Below the pieces are notes generated by a model. That model ran no database searches and was not told where the DNA came from. It worked only from the letters and a program-made list of their open reading frames with translations. From Acanthopleura granulata (Eukaryota > Mollusca > Polyplacophora > Chitonida > Chitonidae), in NCBI GenBank assembly GCA_016165875.1, contig JABBOT010000014.1:6880901-6944900 (forward strand): DNA of 64,000 nt. The letters run 5' to 3'. How positions within the stretch are numbered: position 1 is the stretch's first letter; every line of letters begins with the position of its first letter. Both the position numbers and the translations under genes were made by a program. Below are positions 1-12,146 of the stretch, piece by piece.

Positions 1-630
1 GACACTCTTCACAGGATTATGGTTGATTCATCCATCTTGTAGGCCAACTTATGAATTGTTGGTTTTTTTTTTGTGAAGTTTTATTTATTTCATATCAGAC
101 AAAATTAAGTGTTCATTGGCATCAAAATGACACGTGTCATTATACACCAAAGCCCTTAGAATCTGTACAGAACATGATTTTTTTATATCCTGGTCATGTC
201 TTTTGTGCAGAGTGCATCATATAGTACAAAAGTGTCATAAAATCTTCTCTTTGGATTTTACACAAAGTACATACACATCCTACATCACTGTACAAGACTT
301 CCCTCGAGTCAGTGCCTGTGTTTGATGTAATTTTCTGATGTATTCAGGCATGAAGTATCATTGTCCATCTGTGCATATTTCATGTACAAGAAGAAGAATG
401 CTAACTGTAAAGTCATGGTAATGACTCACTCCCACACACTGTGTGTAGAGTCAGTAATAACATGTATACCGTATGTGCTAGCTGATTTTCTACATGTACA
501 GAGATATGGATGAGAGAGATGTAGTTGCAACATATGTAGATCATGTGCATGTAACAGTTACTTCAGGAATGTTAAATGGACTGGGATTGTGTGAGGGGAT
601 GGTCACATGGGGTTTAGCGAATTATTTTTG

Positions 631-800
631 TGATTGATTTTACGCCATTCTCAAGGATTTTTCATACAGTGTCAGTGAATTTTACGGCGTGAGAAGCTGG
701 AGTGGGGAGGGCTGTGTAAACCACTGACCTGTAGCAAGTTACTGATGAACTTGCCCACATGTGATGCACAGGTATTCACACGTTATTGGTATGTGTAGAA
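631..800 (-). repeat. Diverged SINE-like tail, second copy near 62.8 kb
   Basis: The segment around 715-780 (acctgtagcaagttactgat, acttgcccacatgtgatgca) is shared with 62800-62960. Upstream of it lies a reversed tail-like part (tacgccattctcaaggattt), resembling the caagaatatttc tail of the main SINE read on the minus strand. Confidence 0.5.
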
Positions 801-3423
801 GTCAGGTGCACAGTCGAACGAATACTAGACTAGGCAAACAGCCTTCAGAGAACAGTTTTTTCATAGATGAGGTTTATAGCGCTGGATGTTTAATGTAGAA
901 CTATTGATGAAAATGAAACAGCGATGGAAAAAGATGTCACATGTCACATGTGTAAAATTCCACGCCCGAACAATGAACACCGACTTGTACATGTACATAA
1001 TTGTGACTTTTTCATGCATAATTATGTATGTATCCTGGATTTTATTTCCTGACTGTAGATGTTTTTGCATGCTTTTCTGCCTCCACTTTTTTCCACTGCC
1101 CTAGAATTCTTAAAGCACCTTTCTGCAGTACAGTGTGCATATTTACGAAAGTGCGCCGCAGGTACATGGAAATTTATCAACCTAGTATTTATGGACAGTC
1201 TGAGCATTCTTGGTTGTCTGAAGAATTTACCTGGAACACCTGTACAGCTATCATCTGTCCCCTGTCCCGCTACCTGTAGATGTGCAGCTGTGGGTTGGGT
1301 TCATCTCCAGTAAGCCTTACTGAATGATATCCTGTAGTCAGTTATGATAGGAGACACAGTCAACCCTCAGTTCACAGTAAAACAAAGCCCACGATTGAGC
1401 AGCTAATAAGCCGATGACAAACTTTGAAGAGCATTAGCTCGTTCCTTATATTTGACAAGTAAACGGGAATTAATTAGCAGTACATAAACAGTGTTCATCA
1501 TATCTGGGTATAATGCTGTATGTACTCATATAGCTGGAGGGTAAAAACCAGTTAGCTGTGACGGAAATAGCGACAACTGCGGAACTAAGCTGATGGGATG
1601 TAGAGAAATCCGGTTTGCCTTTTCAGCATCTCGCGGTTTGTCAGTTAGTGTGCACCTGTGAAAATCACCTGAGGAGGATGCGTGTGGCACTGGGAACAGC
1701 TAAAGGGCAGCTTTTGTAACGCCTGGATTTTACCTGGATTTACCACCTTCTTGATTCAACTTTTCTCACATCTGAAGCCTCGATGTTACTGGATACAATT
1801 CACAGCATCACGCCTTTTGCAGGCCAGATGTTGTCATCTCCATTCTCAGATACAAACAAGGTAATGACTGATCAAGGGAGGGCATTACTTTTAACCAGCG
1901 ATATCACCAATGCAGTTGTGTCTGTGTAGCTCAAGATCTTTTACTCCTATATTCTGGTATGAACGTGTTTACTCTGATTATCAAGATTTGCACATTCCCG
2001 CAGTGTTGCCAAGCATAATGAGAGTTGCTATCCAAACCAGTGTATGTATGCATTTAGCATAATAAGTCAAAGGTAAAGAATCAGTTCCTAACATAGAGAA
2101 TTTTAACTTTAGTAATTGATAAGAGGATTGAATTTTTATTCATTCCACATTCGTCTTTGCCTCAACAGTTTTCCTTATGGTTGTTGCGGATTGACACTTG
2201 TGCTTTCATGTTTATACTACTTTGTGTTCTTAATGTGCCATATGCTCACTGCAATAAAGTAATGACCATTACAAATTTGCATCTTTTTCAAATTTGATAG
2301 AGGCAGAATAGTTTTACCCATGGCAGGTTGAGTACATTGTACGTCTACCAGAAAATATAATGATACTTATGAGTACAGTTTTCCACAAACAGTGCCCCTT
2401 TTTCATCTGGCAAAATGTTGATATATGGGAGAATGTACTCTGCATCCTTCTCCTTTAGTTTCTATCTGGTTTCTGCTGTGTATGAAATTGCAATGGTCTT
2501 CTGTGCTCTTTCTAGTTCATGATGTGTGCACATGTACAGAACAGACATTTTCATGTATATGCGCAAAACTTCAGCAGCGCACATGCACTGGAATGTGCAC
2601 ATGTATCGGTGATACAAACTTACTTTGTGCAACACTGCACATCCATTTAGCCTGAAAGCCAAGTTGTGCCCTGGGCAAATCTTTATTGGAAATGGCTGGT
2701 TAACATATGTAATTGTAGTACATATTTGTATGCTTTGGTGAGTTTGGCTGTTTAGTTTAATACATTTGTTCAAGCCACCAGCTTAATGTATTCAAGACGT
2801 AGCTAAATTCAAGATGTCGGTGCGAGGTCCCCAGTTCTGAGTCATTATTATTGTGCGGATTTAGCCATATTAAATTTTTAAGCCAACGAATTGGGTTTTC
2901 TTGACAGTTGTTCAGTACTGTCATTGAACTCAGTGACTTACATGCACATAGCAATGTACTCTGTTTCCCCAATATTAGCAGTTGTCTCCGGCACGTGTAC
3001 CTCTTGTACGTACAGACATTTACACCTACAAACTGTACACGTGGTACATGCATGTGTATCAGCGGTATACATTGTAGTTATGTAACTGAAAAGTGTAATC
3101 AAACGAGTGGAGTGTAGAAAGTCAAAGATGACCGGCAAGAGGCCAAGGATTCATTATAACCGTGTAGTTTTAAGAGTGAAGTCTTTGTTTCCCTTTTCTT
3201 GATACGTGTACTGTATGTTGTAATCAATACAGTAAATGAAAGACAAACAAGACAGATGTATCGGCTTTACATACAAGTGTATGTAGACATGATCTGATGC
3301 ACGGGCGTACTGCATATTCACCAACAGTCCAAATCAGTGAAATTAAAACTTGATATTAAGTAATTATCCATCTTTTAGGGCTACAATTCTTGTGAGGAGG
3401 TTGGGGAGGAGGATGGAATGACC

Positions 3424-3602
3424 CTAAATGACCTTAAATTTCCTTCATGACTTTTCATGTTGCTCATTTTTCCAGATTCTGAGAGTTTTATTGCATGTAC
3501 ATGTGAGTGTTTAGAAAGTTTCAGCAATGAAAGTAATATTTTATCACATTAATTTGCCTCTAAAAGGCTTTATTGGGACAAAGTTAAGGCCATTTATAGT
3601 AA
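3424..3602. repeat. MITE family B copy
   Basis: Begins aaatgaccttaaatttc and ends with the imperfect inverse gttaaggccattta. The interior shares ttgctcatttttccagattct with copies at 17362, 22205, 29474 and 53516. Confidence 0.5.
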
Positions 3603-4751
3603 AATTTCCATGAAATTATAGGTGATAGATTGTGAAACGTTTGGACATGGCACATGACAGTCCATTCATGTGTTAGAATGGCTGGTTAATGCAGATGGAG
3701 ACTTGTGTGGGTGTTTATATACAATACCTGTGCTCCAGGTAGATCCGGGTAACTTCAGGCAGCACGCCATTGGGTCAAATGTACAGACAAGCTAACTTTT
3801 GTTATCCCCATGTCACGGAGGGCAACCTTATCTACATGTACATATATACACCCGGTATAACAAACCTGTTTCTTCAGGAGGCGTTTTTCTGAGACGCCGC
3901 TGATGTCACTGTAGGTCAAAACGTAATAAGGTACATGTTAATGCTAATGATGTTTGAGGGTCCACTTCAGCTGTCAGAGACCGACTGTAGCACACGGTAA
4001 TCCTGGAACCTAAGCCACCTAAGCCATCTGTGAGGTGTAGAGGGTTCTTGCGTCACACCATAATGTACTGGAGGAACCATGAAGTACAGAGTGTTACACT
4101 TTCAGATGGTCAGTGCTGAGGCATGAACTGATACCTGTATGGATGGGTGAATTGAGCATGTCGTAAGACTGGAGTCTGTAGGATTTCACAGCTGTTGACC
4201 ATGATATGCTGTAGACGGGTAACTTAAATCCTACATCTCATGGCTGCCCGCATATCTTATGTCTTACCACGTTTACCTTCGGAAATTTGGAAATTTTGTA
4301 CCGCTCTGGATTTCTAGATATTTTATACGCCGTATTCACACAGTGCATGTATTTGCAATGTACGACGATTACAGTGAGCATGCTCATGTGTTAGTGCAGA
4401 AATGACATGTACATTATTTATTGCTGAAGTTTATGGTCTTTGAAAGTAAAGAATCTACAGGTTATCTGAACATGTAACTTGGCATTCCAGGCTCTGGCAT
4501 GTCAAGCACATACAACCCAGCTATAATTACTGCTCGTTCATATGCATGGGTATGTATGCGTGGGGGAGTTTAAATAGAACAGGGGGAATGGCACGGGAGG
4601 TGTTATTTTAGTTTCCCTTTGAATGCGTCCAGCGGGTATACTTCCTGGCTGATTCACCTGTGTAACTAGAACGTTCGTATGCCAACAGAACGTAAGAAAA
4701 AGATCCCAGTACCTTTGTTCAAGTGGATCTGCATGTGCATACATTACAATG

Positions 4752-4996
4752 CATGTAGTTGGTTAGCACCCTTGCGCAGCGCAATGCCCCAGAAGCCTCC
4801 CACCAATGTGATCGCTGTGAGCTCAAGCCTAGCTTGCTGGCTTTAACTCCGGCAGTGCATGGGAAGGTCCTGCAGCAGCCTGCGGACGGTCGCGGGTTTC
4901 CCCCGGGCCCTGCCTGATTTCCTCCCACCATAAAACTGGTCGTCGTGCTATAAGTGAAGTATTCTTGAGTAAGGCGTAAAAGACCTATCACATCAG
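4752..4996 (+). mobile_element. tRNA-derived SINE copy
   Basis: Starts in the tRNA-like head (gttggttagcaccc), passes through the B-box-like region (gtgagctcaagcc) and conserved body (cctgcggacggtcgcgggtt), and ends ttcttgagtaaggcgtaaaa. Diverged, with the first bases of the head lost. Confidence 0.8.
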
Positions 4997-6413
4997 ATAC
5001 AGTACATGTACACAGCATCACATGGACTGTTATTATACATGTGTAATCTGCATATCCTTAGAGTAGAGATACACAATGAATACATTGTATGTGTATGTAC
5101 AGATGTGTGTCCTATTTCTTCTAATTTTTAGGGCAGCTGAAAACGAAAATCACTTATCTCTTTTGTTTTGGAAAAATAAAAATAGTGATGTGTTATTCAT
5201 TAGACAGACGTGCCGTGTGAGAAAAGAGAATGTGTATTATTCTTGTTACAGTTGCATGTATTTTGGCTAAAAAGAGCAGACCAGATAGTCCCCCAAACTA
5301 GGAGAAATACATGTTGGGTGTTTGCACTCCGACAACTTCACAAGGAATCACTGTTTTGACTCCCTGTTACGTACAGTATTTATCAGTGCGTTGGCATGGT
5401 TATACACTGTTCACCTATACATGCAGTTTCAAAAGCAAAGTAAAACAGTTTCTATCTAAACATACATGTACCAAATAAAGATAACCAGACTGTCAAAACA
5501 GCTAGACTTTTGCCGTGTGACCACACCCTGAAAAAACCAAACATAGACACATAACATGTACATATCCTTTAATTTGGTATGTTGTCGTTGTCAGTGTATG
5601 TGAAGTTGAATCATATTGTCCTTCAACATATCTGCAAGAGAGTGTTTTATTCAACAGCCCATTCATTAAGATCAACGTCCTAAGCAGTGGCCACCACCCA
5701 CGAACCCTAATTCTTCTCATTGCTGGTACAGATGTTACATGTAGTCTTGCTGGAAGCAGAATGCTTCATGTGCATTTCTCTTCCAGTGTTGTGAGGTAGG
5801 AAACATACATGTATGTGTACATGTATATGTGCTGTTTATTAGATGAGTTAAAATTGGGAGAAAAGTACAAGTATTCGTTGTTATAATTCCATGTGTATTG
5901 GCAAGAAAGGGCAGACCGTAAATGTACATATATGTCCCCAAAATTAGAAGAATTACTGGATATATATATATATATACATCAAAATATATTCACATCTTGT
6001 TATATTAGGTGCATAAGGTATACACAGTGTGTATAAAAGAATCATTGAATAAATGCATACGTAATTCATATATGTTCATGTACATTGCGCAGCACATTGT
6101 ATGTAATCAAATCTATAATTCCAATCATTTATCTTTACCATCACATGCTTATGAACAGATGATCTGCATCTTGGGATTTTTTTAACCTTTTATTTCCTAT
6201 CGTTTATTACACCAGTTGTATAGTGATCCTAGCTTGGCACTCGCGGATGTTTGTAACAGCAGGACATCTAGACGGGGATAATTTATGCACGTTTCTGGAT
6301 AAATGTGCACAATGAGTATCTTGTTGCATATATTTCCTGGTGCTGCGCGAGGCTTTGATCAGATTGTTATAGCATTCTAGCAATTATATTACCATTCGGG
6401 GGGAAAAGAGAAA

Positions 6414-6608
6414 ATGCAAAAAGTGAGCTTACTCATTATTTTGTTCATCTCTTTTGGTTCAGTTTTTTGGTACATGTATTTAAATAATTTCAACATACAT
6501 GTACATATTCGTAATGTTTATTTGTTTTCTGGAGGTGTTTCCTCACTGCAGAAGAGCTACAAGATATTAAGAAGAAATTGGTGTAATAATCCTTTAGAAA
6601 CAGGCTAG
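6414..6608 (+). other. Unsupported 64-codon frame
   Basis: ATG-initiated frame with a hydrophobic start (MQKVSLLIILFISFGSVFWY). No splice context, no homology I recognise, and embedded in TACATGTA-rich DNA. Probably chance; noted because the N-terminus looks like a signal peptide. Confidence 0.1.
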
Positions 6609-6856
6609 TGCAGAAATTAAGGACAGCTAAACATATGTAAAGTATTTTAACATGTGCATGCCGCTATACATAGATGCGCCAGATACATGTAATTCCTTCT
6701 CTCTATGTATTTGAATACCTTTGATGTCACCCAAATTTATGTTCATGTACATGTACAATGTGTGACAAATACTAGCACACTGTACATACAGTGTATGTTT
6801 AGAAATGTGCGATATGTGTATGGGCATCTACATATGTCCTGTGCATCTACATTTGG

Positions 6857-7124
6857 GGCCAGCGTGGCTCAGTTCGTTAGTGCGCTAGCGCAGCATAATG
6901 ATCCAGAAGCTTCCCACCAATGCAGTCACTGAGTTCAAGTCCAGCTCATGCTGGCTTCCTCTCCGGCCGTAAGTGAGAAGATCTGGAAAGCAACCTGCGG
7001 ATGTCCGTGGGTTTCCCCTGGGCTCTGCCCCGTTTCCTCCCACCATAATGCTGGCCGCCATCATATAAGTGAAATATTCTTGAGTAGGGCGTAAAACACC
7101 AATCAAATAAATAATTAATAAATA
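6857..7124 (+). mobile_element. tRNA-derived SINE copy, near full length
   Basis: Head ggccagcgtggctcagttcg with an A-box (tggctcagttcg), B-box-like gagttcaagtcc, conserved body, tail ttcttgagtagggcgtaaaa and an aataaata-type end. No clear target-site duplication. Confidence 0.9.
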
Positions 7125-7143
7125 TATCAACATCGTACCCGCA

Positions 7144-7275
7144 TGTGCATGTGTTGTCACTGACTTTGTACACATATGTGTATGTATTGTCACTGACTTT
7201 GTACACATGTGTATGTATTGTCACTGACTTTGTACACATATGTGTATGTATTGTCACTGACTTTGTACACACATG
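7144..7275. repeat. Minisatellite, about 31-33 bp x 4
   Basis: Four copies of a unit containing ttgtcactgactttgtacac, with repeat starts at 7154, 7187, 7218 and 7251. It directly follows the SINE at 6857. The minus-strand open frames across it are repeat artefacts. Confidence 0.85.
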
Positions 7276-7357
7276 TACATCTATAGTAGTGCACTGAACA
7301 CTTCACATTATCTTCTAACACTATACATGTACTTGTAGAACAGTATCTTTTCTTATA

Positions 7358-7555
7358 ATGGCAGAAATTCCTGAATTAGAAAAGAGTGAAGTTTTTCACC
7401 TGGAGAATGTCACAGGTGAGCTGACGGATTTGTTTCATCTGGCAGGAAGCTCCAAATCTTGTAAAGATCTGGGTCAGTCTGGTTCAATTGATTCTACTGA
7501 CTACTCAGCTAGGTCATTCAAAATTACTGATTCCTATCTCAGCAATCATAACTGA
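7358..7555 (+). CDS. Uncertain 65-codon frame, possible exon
   Basis: ATG frame MAEIPELEKSEVFHLENVTG continuing to ...TDSYLSNHN. Composition is protein-like (acidic, not low-complexity), unlike neighbouring frames. A donor-like cacag|gtgagc sits at 7414-7415, but it would end the exon in phase 1 and the next known nostrin exon opens in phase 0. No family recognised. It could be a small ORF in a 5' leader or chance. Confidence 0.2.
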   Translation: MAEIPELEKSEVFHLENVTGELTDLFHLAGSSKSCKDLGQSGSIDSTDYSARSFKITDSYLSNHN

Positions 7556-8293
7556 TCAGTTTTCTTGTTTAAACTGCTTACTTCTGGCTGCTTGATGTTT
7601 GAAGACAGAAATGTGACGTTTTTATTTGACGTTTAATTGGCATATCAGAAAACTGTATACTGTTATCTGGGAAGCATGTTGAAAAAAAAAAATGTGGTCC
7701 AGATTTTATTTAGTTTATCAGCCTGAATTAGTTATATTTTGCTACATTGAGCAGAATAAATTAAAGAATTATAAATAAAAAGAAAGTCTGCACACAGATT
7801 AAATGACCAGATCCGATATCTTTGTGGTCAGATTGATATTTTATGTTTAGTTTTGCTCCACATTTCATACATGGTACAAGTATGTAAATCGCTTGGCTCA
7901 TGTGTTAGCATAGGACAACATTTAGTAGCAAGGCGGCCATTGGAGAACAGACTGGTCAGTGAACCACAGGGTCTGCGGAGCTGTGTGAAGTTTTGAAACG
8001 TGACAGATATTTGCAGAAAAGCCTTAAATCTTTGACCATATCCACTCGCGCATCGAGGTTAATACATGTACATGTACATGCTGGTAACTTGAAACCTTAG
8101 AAAAAGTACTTGGACGTTTTCATGGTTTACAAGGCGATGAAAGTGCTAGACAAGGAGCTCATGTTGGGACAAGTCCTGGCAAGTACATGTATTATCAGGA
8201 AGCTTTGTGTATACTGGGCAGGTTCTGTGTAGATAATATGCTAAATTGACCGGTATTAAAATAAGCTGCTCTTAAGTACATATATTCAGTAAT

Positions 8294-8859
8294 AGGGGAG
8301 TTTCAAGTCAGAATTCTTAAGTTGATAAAGATAAAAAGAGCCCAACTGTGTCATGTGACTTGTCAAAAATGTCAGGCAGTTTTGTTGGTTTTAATTTACC
8401 AGTCACCTGTCTCGCCATGTTGAGGAGATACAATGTACAAACTTCTAGTTCCTCAATTTTTCTAGTCTAGAAAAAACTCTTTGTGACCCCTGTGATGCCT
8501 TAGATGCCTGTGTTGCAGTAAATGTAATCAGAAATAGTTGTCTAGCATTTTTGACTGGTCACATGGTACAGTGGAACTACTCTAGTCCAAAAAACTTTTT
8601 GTGACACTTTTCTGAGACGCCTATATTGTAGCAAATGTGATCAGAAATAGTCGTCTGGCATTTTTGACTGGTAACATGACATAGTGGAACTAGTCTAGTG
8701 TAAAAAGCTATTTGTGACACTTTCCTTAGATGTCTATGTTGTAGTACAATGTAAATGTAATTAGAAATAGTCGTCTGGCATTTTTGACTGGTCACATGAT
8801 ATAACGGAAATTTTCTTATCTTTCTTAGCGACAAGAGAGTTTCACGCACAACTCCCCTG
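8294..8859. mobile_element. Possible fold-back element with internal tandem units
   Basis: Ends are inverted: aggggagttt...gataaagataaaaag on the left, and ttcttatctttcttagc...aactcccct on the right. The interior holds three tandem copies (about 8461-8580, 8581-8691, 8692-8810) with shared gaaatagtcgtctggcattt and ttttgactggtcacatg. An inverted piece of the same unit lies at 8350-8375. Confidence 0.5.
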
Positions 8860-9004
8860 TTGTCACAAGAAGCTTTCAGCTTCATCTTGAACGTTTTAAT
8901 CATGATGTGTACGAGACTTTGAAAAGTTTATGCTACATATATGGGTAATGTTCGTGTTCTGTTATCTAGTTTAAATCTTCATAAATTCTGATGTGGAATC
9001 AGAC

Positions 9005-9345
9005 CGCAGTTTAATGGCTATAGACACTTGCCTTTGAGAACTGAGTAGTCGTTCAGACACACAAGATGTGAGTTCAAGTCCTGCCTACATGTAGTTCTGG
9101 GAATTTGTAGTTTCTGCAGCTCTCATTGTTATAATAAGCAGTTCATCGGTGCTCTTGTGACCGTTAATTGCGGCATCTATGATTTGCTGAAGACCACTTG
9201 TCTCTCGCCAATACAGTGTGTGTATGTACATGTATGTCACATGAGGGAAAGTTTATCAACAATTTGCCAAAGGTCTGTGGTTTGCACCCAGCACTTCAGT
9301 TTCCTTCATCCATAAGACTAACTAACATCTTATGGTTAAAGTGAA
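9005..9345 (+). repeat. Diverged tRNA-like SINE remnant
   Basis: B-box-like gagttcaagtcctgcc at 9071-9086, followed about 200 bp later by a body fragment (tttccttcatccataagact) that recurs in diverged form near 10510 and 24800. Too decayed to fix ends. Confidence 0.4.
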
Positions 9346-9523
9346 AATGTATTTATGCACATGTATTTATGTTCTGTATACATGTATCGGTATTGTCTTG
9401 TTATAGTCTTCATAAATTCCAGTAAGTTCTTAGTGCTGTGTACCCCGTGCTTTACATGTGCCTGGTTTTCTGAGGCACATAGAGGATATTGCATAGTGGT
9501 TGAATGCGATAAATATTGTTTGA

Positions 9524-9793
9524 TTTATTTATTTATTTGATTAGTGTTTTACACCATACTCAAGAATATTTCACTTATACCATACGGCGGCCAGCATTAT
9601 GGTGGGAGGAAACCAGGCAGAGCCCAGGGGAAACCCACGAACATCTGCAGGTTGGTGGCAGATCTTCCCACGTACGGCCAGAGAGGAAGCCAGCATGAGC
9701 TGGACCTGAACTCACAGCGACCGCATTGGTGGAGGCTTTCTGGGTCATTGCGCTGCATTAGAACACTAACCGACTGAGCCACGGAGGCCCCAG
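9524..9793 (-). mobile_element. tRNA-derived SINE, full length, with target-site duplication
   Basis: Reverse-oriented SINE: tail near 9524-9570, body, B-box (reverse of gagttcaggtcc) and head ending gagccacggaggccc. Flanked by the 10-bp duplication tattgtttga (9514-9523 and 9794-9803), which sets the insertion limits. Confidence 0.92.
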
Positions 9794-10425
9794 TATTGTT
9801 TGAGTGAGAGGTGGAAATGATGACCCACGAGGTGCAGTGTGTACATGTACATGCATCTTGTTGGGTGAGAATGTAGCACTTAAGTAAACTTGCATTATGA
9901 CGACATTCCGTTGAGATTAGATTGGAACTTTAGAAAATAAAATGTTTCCTTTTTGACATCATGAGGTCGGGGTGTGAAATGTCAAAATGCGATATTTCAC
10001 GGAAGTGAAAATAACACTTTCATCAGTGAAGGAAATGCTGGGATTTCACTGATGTATAAATAATAAATACCTGTATACATGTACATGGATGTCTGTGTAG
10101 ATTACATGACTTCCTCTATATGACAGTTTTATACCCTTCAGTAGTCTAGCTGTACATGTAGCTTGTGGTGTTGTTGTTCAGACCACATGGATGGGGGTTT
10201 TTTTTCTCCTTATATCGCCAGGCCTGTTTTTATAGCTCAAGATTCTCTACACCTGACCTGTTTTAATCAGATAACTCGTTAATTACCCATGTCGTCCCTG
10301 GAGGTGTATTTTGACACCTGACAAAACCCGTGCAAGTACATCGATTGTGTCTGGCACACTTCACTCTGTGCTACATGTGCTTGTTAAATTTGGAACTCCA
10401 GGTAAAAACAACATACCAATAAATT

Positions 10426-10560
10426 TTGTTCACTATTAAGCCAGGAAGTTGGTCGCGAAGACTAGAAGTATGTGGACAGTCAGGTACCTGGGGAGGGCCC
10501 ATGGGTTTACATTCAGCACTTAAAATTTCTTCTACCCATAAACTTTATAGTCGTTGTATA
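10426..10560 (+). repeat. Diverged SINE body fragment
   Basis: Contains gggtttacattcagcactta and cttctacccataaac, matching the 9240-9345 remnant. It leads straight into the first hairpin at 10560. Confidence 0.35.
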
Positions 10561-10734
10561 AGTAAAAAGAAAAAATCGTTTAACACCATTCAAGTATATA
10601 GATTAGCCACCAATGTCCGGTTAAACGATTTTTTTTCTTTTTACTTGTAGAAAAGAAAGAAAAAAACAGAACACCATTTAAGTACATGTATATAGATTAG
10701 CCACTAACATCCTGTTCTCTTCTCTTCTTTTCTA
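10560..10734. repeat. Two tandem hairpins with shared loop
   Basis: Hairpin 1: arms 10560-10584 and 10620-10646 (aagtaaaaagaaaaaatcg and its inverse). Hairpin 2: arms about 10648-10670 and 10713-10734 (tagaaaagaaagaa and its inverse). The two loops share accattcaagtatatagatt / accatttaagtacatgtata...gattagccac. Confidence 0.75.
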
Positions 10735-12060
10735 CAAACTTTTTTGTTTTTGTTAGCACACATCAGCCTGCATGCAAGTTGATTGAGTACACGGACTCAA
10801 TAATTCTATCCTAGGTCCTTGGTACATGTAGTCCTCTTTGTGTCAAACCCTTGTACATTATGTGTTATGGTTCCTTTGATATACCACTGTAGAACTACAT
10901 CACCTTACATGCACATTTGCATTTCAAAGAATATATATGTTACAAACAACGTACTGTACGTGTTTAAGCATGCAAGTCTCTTGCTGGTGTCCCATGTACA
11001 GGGTCTACTGTTTACATGTATATACATGTATATATAGGTGTAGACCAGACGTGTTCAGTTATGTTGGGATTACATGGTTGTAATGGAAGTCCTGCTAAAT
11101 CACCCAGACAAGGACTCCAGATAAAAACTACCTAGTTCTTAAGCTAGGAATTATACGCGTAGTGTAGAAACTTACCTGTTTCATACTGTAGACGTAAAAA
11201 AAAATTCCTGACTCAAGGCAGACTTTCCAGAGACTTTCTCTGATGTTGTTAGCAGATTGAAAACCAGTACATCATGATAAACATGGTGATATTTCATTAT
11301 ATTTGCTCACCGAAATATTACGGGTATCCTGATAGTACTGTGTGAATAAAGGCGAGCATAAAACCCCTAGAGGCTTGTGTTGTCCCGTAATGGGTTAGCA
11401 CAAAAGATGGGGCTATGACGATGACTTTTTACAATGACTTGTATTCTGTTTACTTGTAAGCTGGTTACAAATTATTTTGTTAGACTTCAGATTACAATGT
11501 TAATTGTAGACCTACATGTACATGTATGTCTTAGCAACATAGATGAATGTGTAAGTCATATCGTTCCACTTATTGAGGAGTTGGCCATTAACATGTTGTC
11601 CAAACCTCTGTACTGTTCCGGCAGTCATTTCAGGTGAACTGAAATGTACATGCGATTGGTTAATAAATATCAGTTTGTAGTGTATATATGATACCTACCT
11701 GTAAATATACTCTGTTGCCTACTGCTTGAAGTCGTCAGCCACTGTTTGACACTTAGCGAGAAAAAACAAAAAAAGAAATAATTTATTTCCTTCATGAATC
11801 CATCATCAGTTTTTTTGGTGTTGCCAAAATCTGAATGATTTCTGACTTGATTGGTACAAATAGAGAACTTGACAGAGTGTTTCTTTGTGTGTTATGCTTG
11901 ACTTACATGTATATATATATATATATATGCGTACATACATATCCAGGTAGTTTGGTCATCTAATGTAAACAGATACATGTATGGCTTAAAGCCAGTCAGA
12001 TTTGCATGTCACCTCACTATTTAGTTGTATTAGTAATGTTTCTATTTATTTCTTTACCAG

Positions 12061-12146
12061 GGTCTAAACGGGTTTGAAGAATTGAGGAAATACATCAAAC
12101 AAGGCAGTGAGTTTTGTAAAGAAGTGGTGGCGATCTTACAAGAGAG
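12061..12146 (+). CDS. NOSTRIN: Nostrin visible exon 1: start of F-BAR
   Basis: Acceptor ttctttaccag ends at 12060 and donor gtgagt follows 12146. It encodes residues 1-28 plus two bases, beginning GLNGFEELRKYIKQGSEFC, the first F-BAR helix (FCH region). The exon opens in phase 0, so the missing upstream coding exon must end on a full codon. Confidence 0.9.

Larger units (their letters stand above)
1..4750. other. Non-coding, AT-rich, TACATGTA-rich
   Basis: No exon could be supported on either strand; open frames are short and low-complexity. It contains a diverged SINE-like tail (631-800), a MITE copy (3424-3602) and many TACATGTA palindromes. Possibly intron or upstream region of nostrin, whose first coding exon must lie 5' of 12061. 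Confidence 0.5.

Noticed and set aside
1682..1864. 60-codon frame with donor-like aaacaag|gtaatg, considered as the missing first nostrin exon
   Set aside because: The peptide lacks the FKDxFW-type start, and the donor phase (2) does not match the phase 0 opening of the exon at 12061.
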